From Larix sibirica (lineage: Eukaryota; Streptophyta; Pinopsida; Pinales; Pinaceae), in NCBI GenBank assembly GCA_004151065.3, contig NWUY0300004220.1:1-20145 (forward strand): 20,145 bases of DNA, read 5' to 3'. Positions 9,914 to 17,896 of this stretch are shown piece after piece. Below the pieces are notes generated by a model, which did no database searches, was not told where the DNA came from, and saw nothing but the letters and a program-made list of their open reading frames with translations. The position numbers and the translations under genes are program-made. Each line of letters starts with the position of its first letter. Position 1 is the first letter of the stretch.

Positions 9914-10689
9914 TATTCAGAAAATGTTGGAGGATGATGTCATTCTTCCTGATACTAGCTCTTATCCTCAGTAGTCATGGCCTTATAGAAAGAAGAGATT
10001 TGGTCCATGTGTCTTGATTTTTGTTCTCCTAATAGATTAACCATGAAAGACAAATTTTACATATACCAAAAATTTAATATATTTTGGTTGAGATTGATAA
10101 TGCTAAATTGCTGACTAAATTCGACCCCTACTCTTAGTACCACCAAATTAGGATTAAGTTGGTATACATTCTTACGATAACTTGTCACGTACACAAAGGA
10201 AATTATGAGTTTTTAGTTATGAGGTTTGGTCATTTAAATGCCATATCAACCATTTAAATCCTCATGAACAAGTTTTTGTAGCCCCTTCTACACAATTGTG
10301 TGTTTCTATTCTTAGATGACATTTTAATTTATAGAAAATCCTAAGAAACATATGTGGAGGTTGTTGATAAATCCCTCCAACTCCCAAAGGATAACCACTT
10401 GTTCCTCAAATGTTCCAAATGTTCTTTTGATGCTTCTAAAGTAGAATAGTTGGGCCATACTATCAACACGATGACGTGCATGTTGATATGAAGAAAATTA
10501 AGGCTATATAAGCCTCACCATGCCCAAAGATTCTAAAAATATTATGATTCTTCTTAGGGATCATTGGTTACTAAAGGAATTTTTGAAGAAGTATAGGAGA
10601 ATCATTGATAAAAAAAGTTTACTACCAAAAATGAATGCATTTGTATGAACAATACCACATAGTGGGAATATTAAACTTCGAAAGATGCC

Positions 10690-11097
10690 AACTGTGCTAC
10701 AACCACACTAGCGATACTTGATTTCTCTAAGGATTTTGTTTTGGAATGTAACACATAAGGAAAGGGTATTGGATCTATATAGATGCATGATAAGAACTCA
10801 TTTCCACTTACCAAAAAACATTTTTGTGTTGAAAGCTACGGAAAATCCACATATGAAAAATAAGGGATGTACACCCTTCATGTAGTGAATACCAAGCATT
10901 CATATTTCAGTGGGAGGTGCATCTAGGTCAAGGTAGAGCATCATAGTTTGAATTTTTTTTTGTAACAACAATTGTCATTAGTAGAGAAAATTAGGTGGGT
11001 CACTATGATGCTATGGTATGGTTATGAGATAGTGTACAAGAAGGGAAAAAGGAATCTAGTGGATGATGATGTATTGAGAAAACATGAGGAGAATTAA
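10690..11097 (+). pseudogene. Ty3/gypsy RNase H domain (degenerate)
   Basis: LDFSKDFVLECNT-stop-GKGIGSI corresponds to the first RNase H strand, usually LECDASGKGIGAVL, with the catalytic Asp changed to Asn. Then come SYGKSTYEK (the conserved STYEKE box), VEHHSLNFFL (usual TDHHSLK) and GYEIVYKKGKRNLVDD with LRKHEE (usual YKKGKDNVVADALSRK). Several stops interrupt. The domain removes the RNA strand during cDNA synthesis and directly follows the reverse transcriptase, as expected for Ty3/gypsy. Confidence 0.85.
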
Positions 11098-11563
11098 AGG
11101 ATCTTTAATTGGTTTATCCTTACATCTACAAGATTAGATTCAACATTAATGGTTACATAATGACATAGTGGTTCAACTCTTTGAAATACATTAGGAGGTA
11201 CTCAAATATCCTAATGGTTATATCTCGCAACTTGATAACTTGCTATTTAAAGGGCACAATTTTTTGTTTACAATTTAGGCTTAAAACAAAGGGTGTTAGA
11301 GGAGTTTCATTTAGACCCAAAAATAGGTTACTTTTTCTTTCATAAATATTGAAAATTAGATAAGTTCTCTTTCTTTTAGGAACATGTGAGAAAGGACTCC
11401 CAAATGTTTCTAGCTGAATGTGAAACTTCTGATTGAAGCAAGGGTAAAATAGTGAAGGTTCCTAGGGCCTTCTAGCCATTACTGACAGTATCCATGATCT
11501 AGAATAACATTTCTATATATTTTATAATGGTCCTTAAAAAATAAAACAAAATATCGATCATCA
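11098..11563 (+). pseudogene. Ty3/gypsy integrase, N-terminal zinc-binding part (degenerate)
   Basis: EEFHLDPKIGYFFFHKY, then EHVRKDSQMFLAECETSD and SKGKIVKVPRAF, match the HHCC zinc-binding part of plant gypsy integrases (usually ELHxxPxxGHxGFxKTY and FVAECDVCQRNKG). The second His of the motif is Tyr and the last Cys is Ser, so zinc binding is lost. NISIYFIMVL and ISIIM lead into the catalytic core, which stops at the insertion point 11563 and resumes at 13072. Confidence 0.8.
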
Positions 11564-12142
11564 TGTGATCCAGATGGACATCGATGGCTACCCACCAAGT
11601 CCATTGGCTCAAAGGCATAGTTTTCTAGCTTGGTAGTTTTTTTTAATGGTTTTTTAGGTCCTAATATTCTAGGGTCGTTTTGAGTCCCTAAATGACATTT
11701 TTTTCCATGACAATGCCAAAACGATCATCAATGGAATTGTCTCGGCCAAAAACATGGATTCCTTCTCAATTAGACCTTTCCAATGGGGGTAATGAGCACC
11801 CTAAATAGAGATAGAAAAATTTGTGCCCTTGGGAATTTGATCAACTAACCACATTAGGCCCACAAACCATTTGGCATTTCATCTCCCATGGTTTTTTTTT
11901 TTTATGTTTATGGTTTTCTCATTTATGATTTATGTTAAAAAGGCCTTTCTGGCCTTATTGTAACTCAATTCTTGTGAATGCGCATAGCCAACACATCTCT
12001 TTATAGAGATAAGCTACCGCCATATAGAGCTAGTTCGTATTGCTTTACAATTTATAATGTTTTTCCATTCCATTCATTAATAGAATTTGGGTTTCCATTT
12101 TATATTGTTTCCTTCATTTCGTTCTATAAATAATATAGACCA
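11564..12142 (+). repeat. Left LTR of the nested gypsy element
   Basis: Begins TGTGATCC and ends GACCA one base before the primer site. Its segment 12037-12094 is repeated at 12923-12980 with only about 4 differences. No open frame. Poor in stable structure, with A/T runs at 11638-11644 and 11891-11902. Confidence 0.82.
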
Positions 12143-12143
12143 G

Positions 12144-12155
12144 TGGTATTAGAGA
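12144..12155 (+). other. Primer-binding site, initiator Met tRNA type
   Basis: TGGTATTAGAGA differs from the standard plant gypsy primer site (TGGTATCAGAGC) at two positions. It lies one base after the LTR end, which fixes the LTR boundary. Confidence 0.85.
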
Positions 12156-12350
12156 AATATTCTCTTTGTTGTTTCTCGGTGCATGTCCCTAACGAGATCC
12201 AGTGCATTTCTTTCCCTAAACTAATTGAGCTTGGGGAAAGACACTCTCATTGGCCAAGCTTCCTTGGAAAAAGAAAAGATAGATGATGGAGTAGGATATC
12301 CTAATAAGTTGTTTCTTGAGGAATCCATTGAGTGACGACAAAAGAATGAG

Positions 12351-12918
12351 ATGATGGATACTTTCTCCCACATCCTTCGATGGCTACCAACGACGATGGA
12401 GACACCTTCCACTAGCATCCATTTTGGAGATGCAACACCGTTCAAGGTAAAAGTTTACTTTGATATTCCTTTATTTGAAGGCCATATCGATGCAAATGCT
12501 TTGGAGAAATGGTGAATTCTATTAGATGGTTATTGCTATGTTCAAAAAAAATTGGACAGTGAAAAGATCACATTCTCACTCCTTAAATCCCTCCCCCATA
12601 TCAAATACTGATAAGATGGTTATTGGGAGAGGCAAGCGAGAGATGATTCTATAACATATAGGAAAAAACTCACTTGGTTGGATTATTTCGATTCCATCAA
12701 GGAGGAATTCTACCATGTCAAAAACTATGAAGAATAGTATATGAGATGGACAACTTTGCACTAGGATAGAGACCATATGGTCCATAGTTGATCAATATAT
12801 TCCACACCTTGAGCTCAAAGCTAGGCATTAGAGAATGTGGATGGAACTTTGTCCTAAATTATTGCAACATCCTACACAGTTTCCTCCGAACAGAGATGGA
12901 TTTCCTGGACATCTCTTC
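12351..12918 (+). pseudogene. gag: gag of the nested gypsy element, cut off
   Basis: From the ATG at 12351 the frame reads FSHILRWLPTT, then FGDATPFKVKVYFDIPLFEG and ANALEKW. Later parts are EKITFSLLKSLPHIK, WLDYFDSIKEEFYHVKNYEE and MRWTTL, all typical of plant Ty3/gypsy Gag (PLFEG, EKITFALLK, YYPVGxYxDQYxRWTTLRQ). After a frameshift near 12780 it continues with NIFHTLSSKLGIRE and TEMDFLDIS and stops at the N (12919), well short of the zinc-knuckle region. Many in-frame stops. It differs from the gag of the surrounding element, so the two are distinct families. Confidence 0.85.
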
Positions 12919-12919
12919 N
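12919..12919. other. Single undetermined base (N) at the gag/LTR junction
   Basis: The only N in the window. Sequence to its left is gag; sequence to its right matches the LTR from about 12037 on. It therefore sits on the breakpoint. Confidence 0.97.
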
Positions 12920-13067
12920 TTTGTATTGCTTTGTAGTTTACAATGTTTTTCCATTCCATTCATTAATAGAATTTGGGTTTTACTATACTACTTTGTTTTC
13001 TACAAAATATTATTGTGTGTTTCTCTTTATATCACTAGCTTCATTTTATTCTCCAAATCATCTAGAT
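12920..13067 (+). repeat. Right LTR remnant of the nested gypsy element (last ~148 bp)
   Basis: 12923-12980 matches 12037-12094 of the left LTR. The remainder aligns with the left LTR end (CTTCATTTTATTC versus CTTCATTTCGTTC) but holds about 39 extra bases, roughly 12999-13038. It ends at TCTAGAT before the CATCA target duplicate. Confidence 0.75.
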
Positions 13068-13071
13068 CATC

Positions 13072-13720
13072 ATGGTGGTAGTTGACTCTTTTGAATATTC
13101 TCATTTTTTTTTATTAGCACACCCATTTACATCTTTCACATTTGCACAACTCTTCATGGATTAGATTTTATGCTACATGGGATTCCCACTTCCATCATGT
13201 TAAATCATGATTCCACGTTCATTAGAAAATTATGATAGGAGTTATTTAAACTATAGGGAACACCATTGAAACTAAGCATAGCCTATAATCATCTCCAAAC
13301 TGATGGTCAAATAGAAGTAATCAACAAGTGCTTGAAATTTTTTTATATATGATTTGCTTCAAATCAATAACACCAATGGTTTTAGTGGATACCCATTTTA
13401 GAATGGTGGTATAATGGGACTTATCATGGTGCCACTAAAATGTCACCTTGTAAAGATTTTTATGAACAGACATTCCCCTTCATGGCTTTGTATGTCCCAA
13501 GCGTGTACAAGGTTGAGGAAATAGATAGCATGGTTAACAATAGAGTGAGCATTCTTTTTACACTTAAGCACTATTTGGCATTCACTAAAAGAAGAATGAA
13601 ATAACAAGTACACCAATATTGCTTTGAAAATATTTTTGCAGAAGGGGATTACATGTTTCTTCATCTTCAATGCTAGAAGTAAACATATCTTAGTGACAAG
13701 GACCACTAGAAGATAAGATG
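13072..13720 (+). pseudogene. Ty3/gypsy integrase catalytic core, second half (degenerate)
   Basis: Continues the core broken at 11563. VVVDSFEYSHF carries the first catalytic Asp at 13084. HPFTSFTFAQLFMD follows in another frame, then NHDSTFI (second catalytic Asp, usual SDRDP). LSIAY and QTDGQIEVINKCLK carry the catalytic Glu at 13314. Next come ILEWWYNGTYHGATKMSP and YVPSVYKVEEIDSM, matching LAEWWYNTTYHSATKMTP and the linker of plant gypsy integrases, and then EGDYMFLHL (usual VGDYVFLRL). All three D, D, E residues are still visible, but stops and frameshifts are frequent. The enzyme would insert cDNA into host DNA. Confidence 0.88.
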
Positions 13721-14078
13721 GATGTTTTTTAAGCCTGCTAGTTCCTCCAATGAGTTGGTCAAGTTTCCTATAGATTTAGTCTTCCTACTCACTCCATGAT
13801 CCATCCAATATTTCATTTGCCATGCCTAAAGGATATAGTTCAAAATAATTTTCAAGTTCAAACTCGCATCCCAGAACATGATGAAAGATGTTCAATTTGG
13901 TTCCAATTAGAAGTAATACTAGATTCAAAAGAGCACAACCTACCTCAACACACTATGTGGGAACTCCTAATACAATGTAAACATATGTAGCCTAATGTGC
14001 GGCTTGGGAACGAATAACAATTTTCTAGTAGTTTCCACACACTCAACCTTGAGGACAACCCAAATTTTGAAGGCAAAG
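13721..14078 (+). pseudogene. Integrase C-terminal region with chromodomain-like remnant
   Basis: HPIFHLPCLKDIVQNNFQVQ, IPEHDERCSIWFQLEVILDSKEHN and TMWELLIQCKH match the segment VFHVSCLKK...LPELDEEG.IWLQPEKILDTRERRLR...EVLIQWK of plant gypsy polyproteins. The last part is the beginning of the chromodomain-like module of chromoviruses (LIQW..TP..DATWE). Remnants of the WE and FP boxes follow around 14008-14040 in shifted frames. This supports a chromovirus-type element. The module would tether integration to chromatin in functional relatives. Confidence 0.7.
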
Positions 14079-14082
14079 TGCA
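14063..14082 (+). other. Polypurine-tract position, degenerate
   Basis: The stretch directly upstream of the 3' LTR (TTTTGAAGGCAAAG and following) is purine-rich in part and stands where the second-strand primer should be. Decayed. Confidence 0.35.
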
Positions 14083-14534
14083 TGCTAGGATCCTATCTTC
14101 ACCTCCCAACTTTGGGCTACACAGGAGTTAGTCAATTAATGTATGGGAACTTCTTTTTTCAAAAATAGCCATTAGATTATTAGTGGGTAGTTAGTTAATG
14201 TAAAAATATTGTCTTTGTTAAATAAATCCCATTAGGTGGTTTTCACTCATTAATGATGGGAGCAAAAGTAGTTATAGTTTTGGTAGTAAGTAACTATTTA
14301 TAGATATAGAAGGCTATGCATGTTTTATAAGGATTTTTATTGTATTGTAAATTTGTTCAAAGGAGTTTCGTCATGACCCATGAACATTGTTGTCTCTCTT
14401 TTGGAATTATCTAAAAAACTTTATATTATGTAGTTTAAATTTCACTGTCCCTTCTATTTTATTTTTTCACTTATATTTCACTTAATATTGTTTACGTGCG
14501 GTTGTTTCTATTGGTTAAGTATATTACATTAACA
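14083..14534 (+). repeat. 3' LTR of the old Ty3/gypsy element
   Basis: Begins TGCTAGGATCC just after the end of pol and ends TTAACA. It aligns with 5848-6326 across its length with many substitutions and indels, so the insertion is old. Confidence 0.82.
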
Positions 14535-16864
14535 TTTCACAATATAGTTGGTGCTAAATCCATTTCTACATTAAAAACAAAAATTTTACCAATAAAAATT
14601 GCAATTTTTACAAAGATTGTTTAGCCAAATTCTGATGATGAAAAGAAAAAGTCAAAATTGTAGAATGTTTAGATTTCCTCTATCAAAAATTCGTTACAAA
14701 GCCTATAAAACATTTGAAAACTTTCATTTTAGATTTTTCAACCTCTTGGTCTTATAAAGACATGTTATGTAATAAATCTGTTGAATTTGTTCTCTCATAA
14801 TAATGGTTTTCAATGATAATGTGTTATTCACATATTCAAGGTGGCTTTGTTTCCTCCCACATTTCGTGACACATGTATCATGGTAGAATATAATTTTCCC
14901 TCATATGTCTCGTGAAATAAATATTACGATAAGAACAATGTCTCTTTATTTACAACACTATTTCAAATCATATAATGGTTTTCCAATCAATATGGTAACT
15001 GAAATTCCTCCCTTCTTAAGTGGCTTTTCTATTTTCAATAATAACATTTTCAAATATTTTTCAAATTAATCTGATTTGTTTTCAATATAATTATTTGGCA
15101 TTGTTACTTATACCTTCAAACAAATTTAAAATACTTCTTAATTTTTATGACGGAGTTTTGTTATAAAAAATCTAACTAATTAAATTACTATTTTGTTAAA
15201 ACCACAATTAAATTATAATAAACAAACCACAATTAAATTACAATAAACCACTCTTATATTATAAAGTCTTAATTATTTTGACATTATTAAGAGAAGCCAT
15301 TAGTTTGAGTCTACCTCCAAAGAAATAATTAAAGTTTCTTAAGAGTCCAAAGTGATAATCTATTTCCATGAAGGTCAATTACACACGTGTCCTTGAAAAC
15401 GTGCAAAGAGAAAATAAAAAAACTTAAGGCAGAATTCGAGCAGATTAACTTTCAACATGTTTACAGAGAATAGAATAATCTGTGTCAGCAATCCCCGGAA
15501 GGCAAACAAATAATCAAAATTTGGTAGGCTAGGGTGGAATTTTTTTTCATGACAAGTTCAGATAGGATGTCTTCCGTACTATCGTTACTGTTTTTCAATT
15601 TGCTGCTATTTCTGTCATTTCAGTTTAAATGGATCAACTACAGGATGAGTAATCAATTACTTACAGCGAAAGTTTAAATAGTGATCAATCTTATGTTGTC
15701 TTTTTTAGTGTTTCTCTTACCCACATTACCCATTTTCATGTCCTTTCATATTGGTTATGTGAAAATGAAGGTTTAAATCGCAAAGATTTTAAATTTTTAA
15801 TTCAAAAAATTGCAATAAAAAGAAGATCCGATTGGTTTTTCTCTCAAATATTAATGTTTTCCTGGTCTAATGTCAATCTTTATAAATTATGGATTGTTAA
15901 TCCTCAAGGCTCAAAGAAAGTTGTATATTTTTACCACTTTCAATAGGTATAATAGGACAATTTAGGGGAATAATTTATACCATGACACTCTCATATAGTT
16001 ATCAAATATTACTAAAACATATATGTGAGGATTTGGGAGTAAACATCCATGATTATACACAATTTGTTTAACTCCAATAACACATTGGTAAGTTATACAT
16101 TAGTCCACAAGTTTGAAGTAAGCATGCAATAAGCAAATTAGACTCCAATCATTCATCATTGTAATTAAAAGAATAGCTCATTCTTACTCTCACAACAACA
16201 TTATGTGTAAGATGGTAAATGTAGGGATATCAATCAATGCTTATTGTGATTGCAAACATTGACGTTATTAAAAAAATGCATGGCCTTGCCAAATGACTAT
16301 TGTTTGTAACCAATGATATCCAATGTTGTATAATGGGTATTGAATCTATAACATTCATTAGCAACTGATGAAAATGTTTCATATCAATGTTATGTCCATC
16401 TTCTGTTGACAGTATCTCTTGGGCCAATATAGTTGTGAACAATTTCATAATTCTTTTGCATGACCTTCACATGTGTATGGAGGTTTATGCAAAACATGTG
16501 GCAACTATCCCAAAGAACGAACCAATATAATTGATCTCCCTCCAAAAGAAACAACATAATTCACAAGAAAAGATTAAGAAGTCAAGCATCAATTTGTGTA
16601 CACAAAATTTTACCTATAAAACTCATCTCATCAATAAGGATATTTTCATGTCAATGTGTTAGATGGCACAAACGATAGGTCCATTGTTACCATGTGTTGT
16701 GTTTTAACGTTATTCTATTGATCGTAAATTCCTAGAGGCTTCCTTCAATGTCCAATATGACTTATCATTTTACGCCCCCAACCATGTGCAAGGCCATGTG
16801 ATCCATTCCCAATGCTAATATCCTTCTAACGGACTTTATATCTCCTCTCAAATTCCAAATATAC
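14535..16864. other. AT-rich stretch without a supported gene
   Basis: No convincing open frame or transposon motif on either strand. A CACGTG core (15384-15389, in ACACGTGT) and a nearby ACGT core resemble G-box elements but have no gene attached. A minus-strand open frame at 16230-16448 shows no family resemblance. If the minus-strand exons at 16865-17332 are real, part of this stretch may be intron or carry later exons that I could not pick out. Confidence 0.45.
15201..15250 (+). repeat. 25-bp tandem duplication
   Basis: ACCACAATTAAATTATAATA followed by AACAA (15201-15225) is repeated at 15226-15250 with two substitutions. Confidence 0.9.
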
Positions 16865-16896
16865 CATACAGAGAGAATGTATGATGGTTCTCGACG

Positions 16897-16927
<31 letters not shown>

Positions 16928-17078
16928 TTTCATCATCATTGTCATCATCATCATAGTCATCTGAAAATTTGTCATCGCTGACTTCTTGAACTCTAGAAAT
17001 CTTGTTAATATTAGGTGTGCACATATTGCCCTGTGTCCCCCCATTCTCATGAGAATCATTTGCTTCAGAAATGCACTG
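16865..17078 (-). CDS. Probable acidic (poly-Asp) exon of an unidentified gene
   Basis: On the minus strand a strong 3' splice site (pyrimidine-rich TTTTGTTTGTGTATTACAG) ends at 17079. The acceptor is a tandem one (ACAGCAG), so the exon may start at 17078 or 17075. The frame reads QCISEANDSHENGGTQGN, INKISRVQEVSDDKFSDDYD and a long Asp/Asn/Glu tract (ten Asp in a row), then VENHHTFSLYG. A possible 5' splice site TATG|GTATAT gives the end at 16865. Long acidic stretches next to a lysine-rich exon are common in nuclear and chromatin-linked proteins, but no family is recognised. The Met-rich translation in the neighbouring frame is an artefact of the GAT repeat. Confidence 0.45.
16898..16927 (+). 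repeat. (CAT)10 trinucleotide microsatellite
   Basis: Ten CAT units, followed by further interrupted CAT stretches to about 16960. On the minus strand they are GAT codons in the frame of the acidic exon. Confidence 0.95.
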
Positions 17079-17225
17079 CTGTAATACACAAACAAAATAT
17101 TAATTCTACATCATTAGCAGAAACAAGTAGATCCCACTAATTAGCTAAAATGCAGGTATTCCCTAACTATTCCATTCACAATGCAAAAGTAAACTAAAAA
17201 ATAAAGTGTTTTCCCTAATACTAGC

Positions 17226-17332
17226 CTCCACATGGTTCCCATTGGAACTTCCTGATATGTTATCTTTTGCATGCTCTTTCTTCTTTCTGTTCTTTTTCTT
17301 CTTGCATTTTCCCCCTCTGCTTCCTTTTGAAT
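17226..17332 (-). CDS. Probable lysine-rich exon of the same unidentified gene
   Basis: On the minus strand a 3' splice site (CACTTGTTTATACAG) ends at 17333. The exon starts AT TCA AAA and reads SKGSRGGKCKKKKNRKKKEH, then AKDNISGSSNGNH, a bipartite-looking basic nuclear-localisation type stretch. The 5' splice site is uncertain: CAT|GTGGAG (end 17232) or a non-canonical GAG|GCTAGT (end 17226). Both leave phase 0, which agrees with the next exon starting in phase 0 at 17078. The 3' part of the same frame (to 17163) becomes hydrophobic and AT-driven and is probably intron. Confidence 0.42.
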
Positions 17333-17896
17333 CTGTATAAACAAGTGCAGCTCCAATTAAATTAACCACAACAACTCTCAGACAAAAACAAAACAGTTCC
17401 CTCGATGTTTAAACCATGAAATATAATACAGTAATGCAATCGGAAGAAAAAACTATAGCTTAAACAACGATATAAGTGATGAAGCACAATCATCAGATCA
17501 AGGGCAGAGATCCCATTCAATCAACTGTTAGTGTTTATGTGTGCTAAACAACTATTCATATATAGTAGACTTCCACAACACTCTGACAATGGTCCTACCA
17601 TTTGATACTCGTGCAAGGCCCATAGCTTTATGTTGACCACAAGTTTATGAATGAAACTATTTCTAATCCACAAATAAGTGTTATCTGAACCCTTTGCTTT
17701 CCTGACGCAGAGTCAACTAAAATATCATACAGGTAGACTTGGATTTTATCTTAAGAGCAATCTTGAGTATCACACACATGGACAAACTTTCATTCATAGA
17801 AGATGTTTATCTCCGATATTTCGTAAAATATAGTAGACATGCTTATAAATGGAGGCATCTTGTTTGTTACAAATTGTTAGAATCTCTAACAACAAT
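17333..17896. other. Stretch without a supported gene, possibly intron of the minus-strand gene
   Basis: No protein motif on either strand. If the exon at 18975-19056 belongs with the one at 17226-17332, this and the repeats to 18974 would be one intron of about 1.6 kb. The plus-strand open frame at 17739-17939 has no recognisable feature. Confidence 0.35.

Larger units (their letters stand above)
8910..10560 (+). pseudogene. pol: Ty3/gypsy reverse transcriptase, split by a solo LTR
   Basis: The N-terminal part (8910-9048) reads FQAPHGLPHSYGEHDRGI and NELESII, matching the FEVPKGLPPSRGEHDHGI and NEIEKMV segments at the start of plant gypsy reverse transcriptases. It resumes after the insertion with KMLEDDVILPDTSSY (9921 onward), KFDPYS-stop-YHQIRI (10117) and GNYEFLVMRFGHLNA (10198). 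The catalytic box FLDDILIY is intact at 10309-10332 and followed by LFLKCSKCSF. Two frames are used and several stops interrupt. Removing 9049-9918 rejoins the two halves without a frame change. This domain would copy the RNA into cDNA in the particle. Confidence 0.88.
11564..13067 (+). mobile_element. Nested Ty3/gypsy element (LTR, primer site, part of gag, LTR remnant)
   Basis: Inserted in the integrase of the older element. CATCA flanks it on both sides (11559-11563 and 13068-13072), within a shared GATCATCATG. It has a near-complete left LTR (11564-12142), a primer site (12144), a gag remnant (12351-12918) and the last part of a right LTR (12920-13067). Protease, reverse transcriptase, RNase H, integrase and the beginning of the right LTR are missing. 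A single N at 12919 marks the junction, so the missing part is either a real deletion or an assembly gap. Confidence 0.85.
5848..14534 (+). mobile_element. Old Ty3/gypsy LTR retrotransposon with two nested insertions
   Basis: Two diverged direct repeats (5848-6326 and 14083-14534) bound the element. The left one begins TGTTA and the right one ends TAACA, which are inverse complements. Between them, on the plus strand, lie remnants of primer site, gag, protease, reverse transcriptase, RNase H and integrase in the Ty3/gypsy order (integrase last). A solo LTR (9049-9913) and a second gypsy element (11564-13067) interrupt it. The 8687-bp span minus 870 and 1509 bp (insertions plus target duplications) gives 6308 bp, normal for plant Ty3/gypsy elements. 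Possible target duplication TGACA (5843-5847) versus TTTCA (14535-14539) matches at only 3 of 5 positions. Stops and frameshifts throughout show that it is dead. Confidence 0.88.

Noticed and set aside
12788-13081. Plus-strand open frame across the N
   Set aside because: It fuses the end of gag to LTR sequence through the undetermined base. It is a chimera of two non-adjacent parts, not a protein.
15383-15390. G-box promoter element
   Set aside because: CACGTG occurs by chance at this length, and no gene start was found within reach.
16230-16448. 72-codon minus-strand open frame downstream of the acidic exon
   Set aside because: Considered as a later exon of the minus-strand gene, but no convincing splice sites or family motif frame it.
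16826-17095. Met-rich minus-strand open frame
   Set aside because: The methionines come from the ATG frame of a CAT microsatellite; the GAT (Asp) frame behind a proper splice acceptor is a better explanation.
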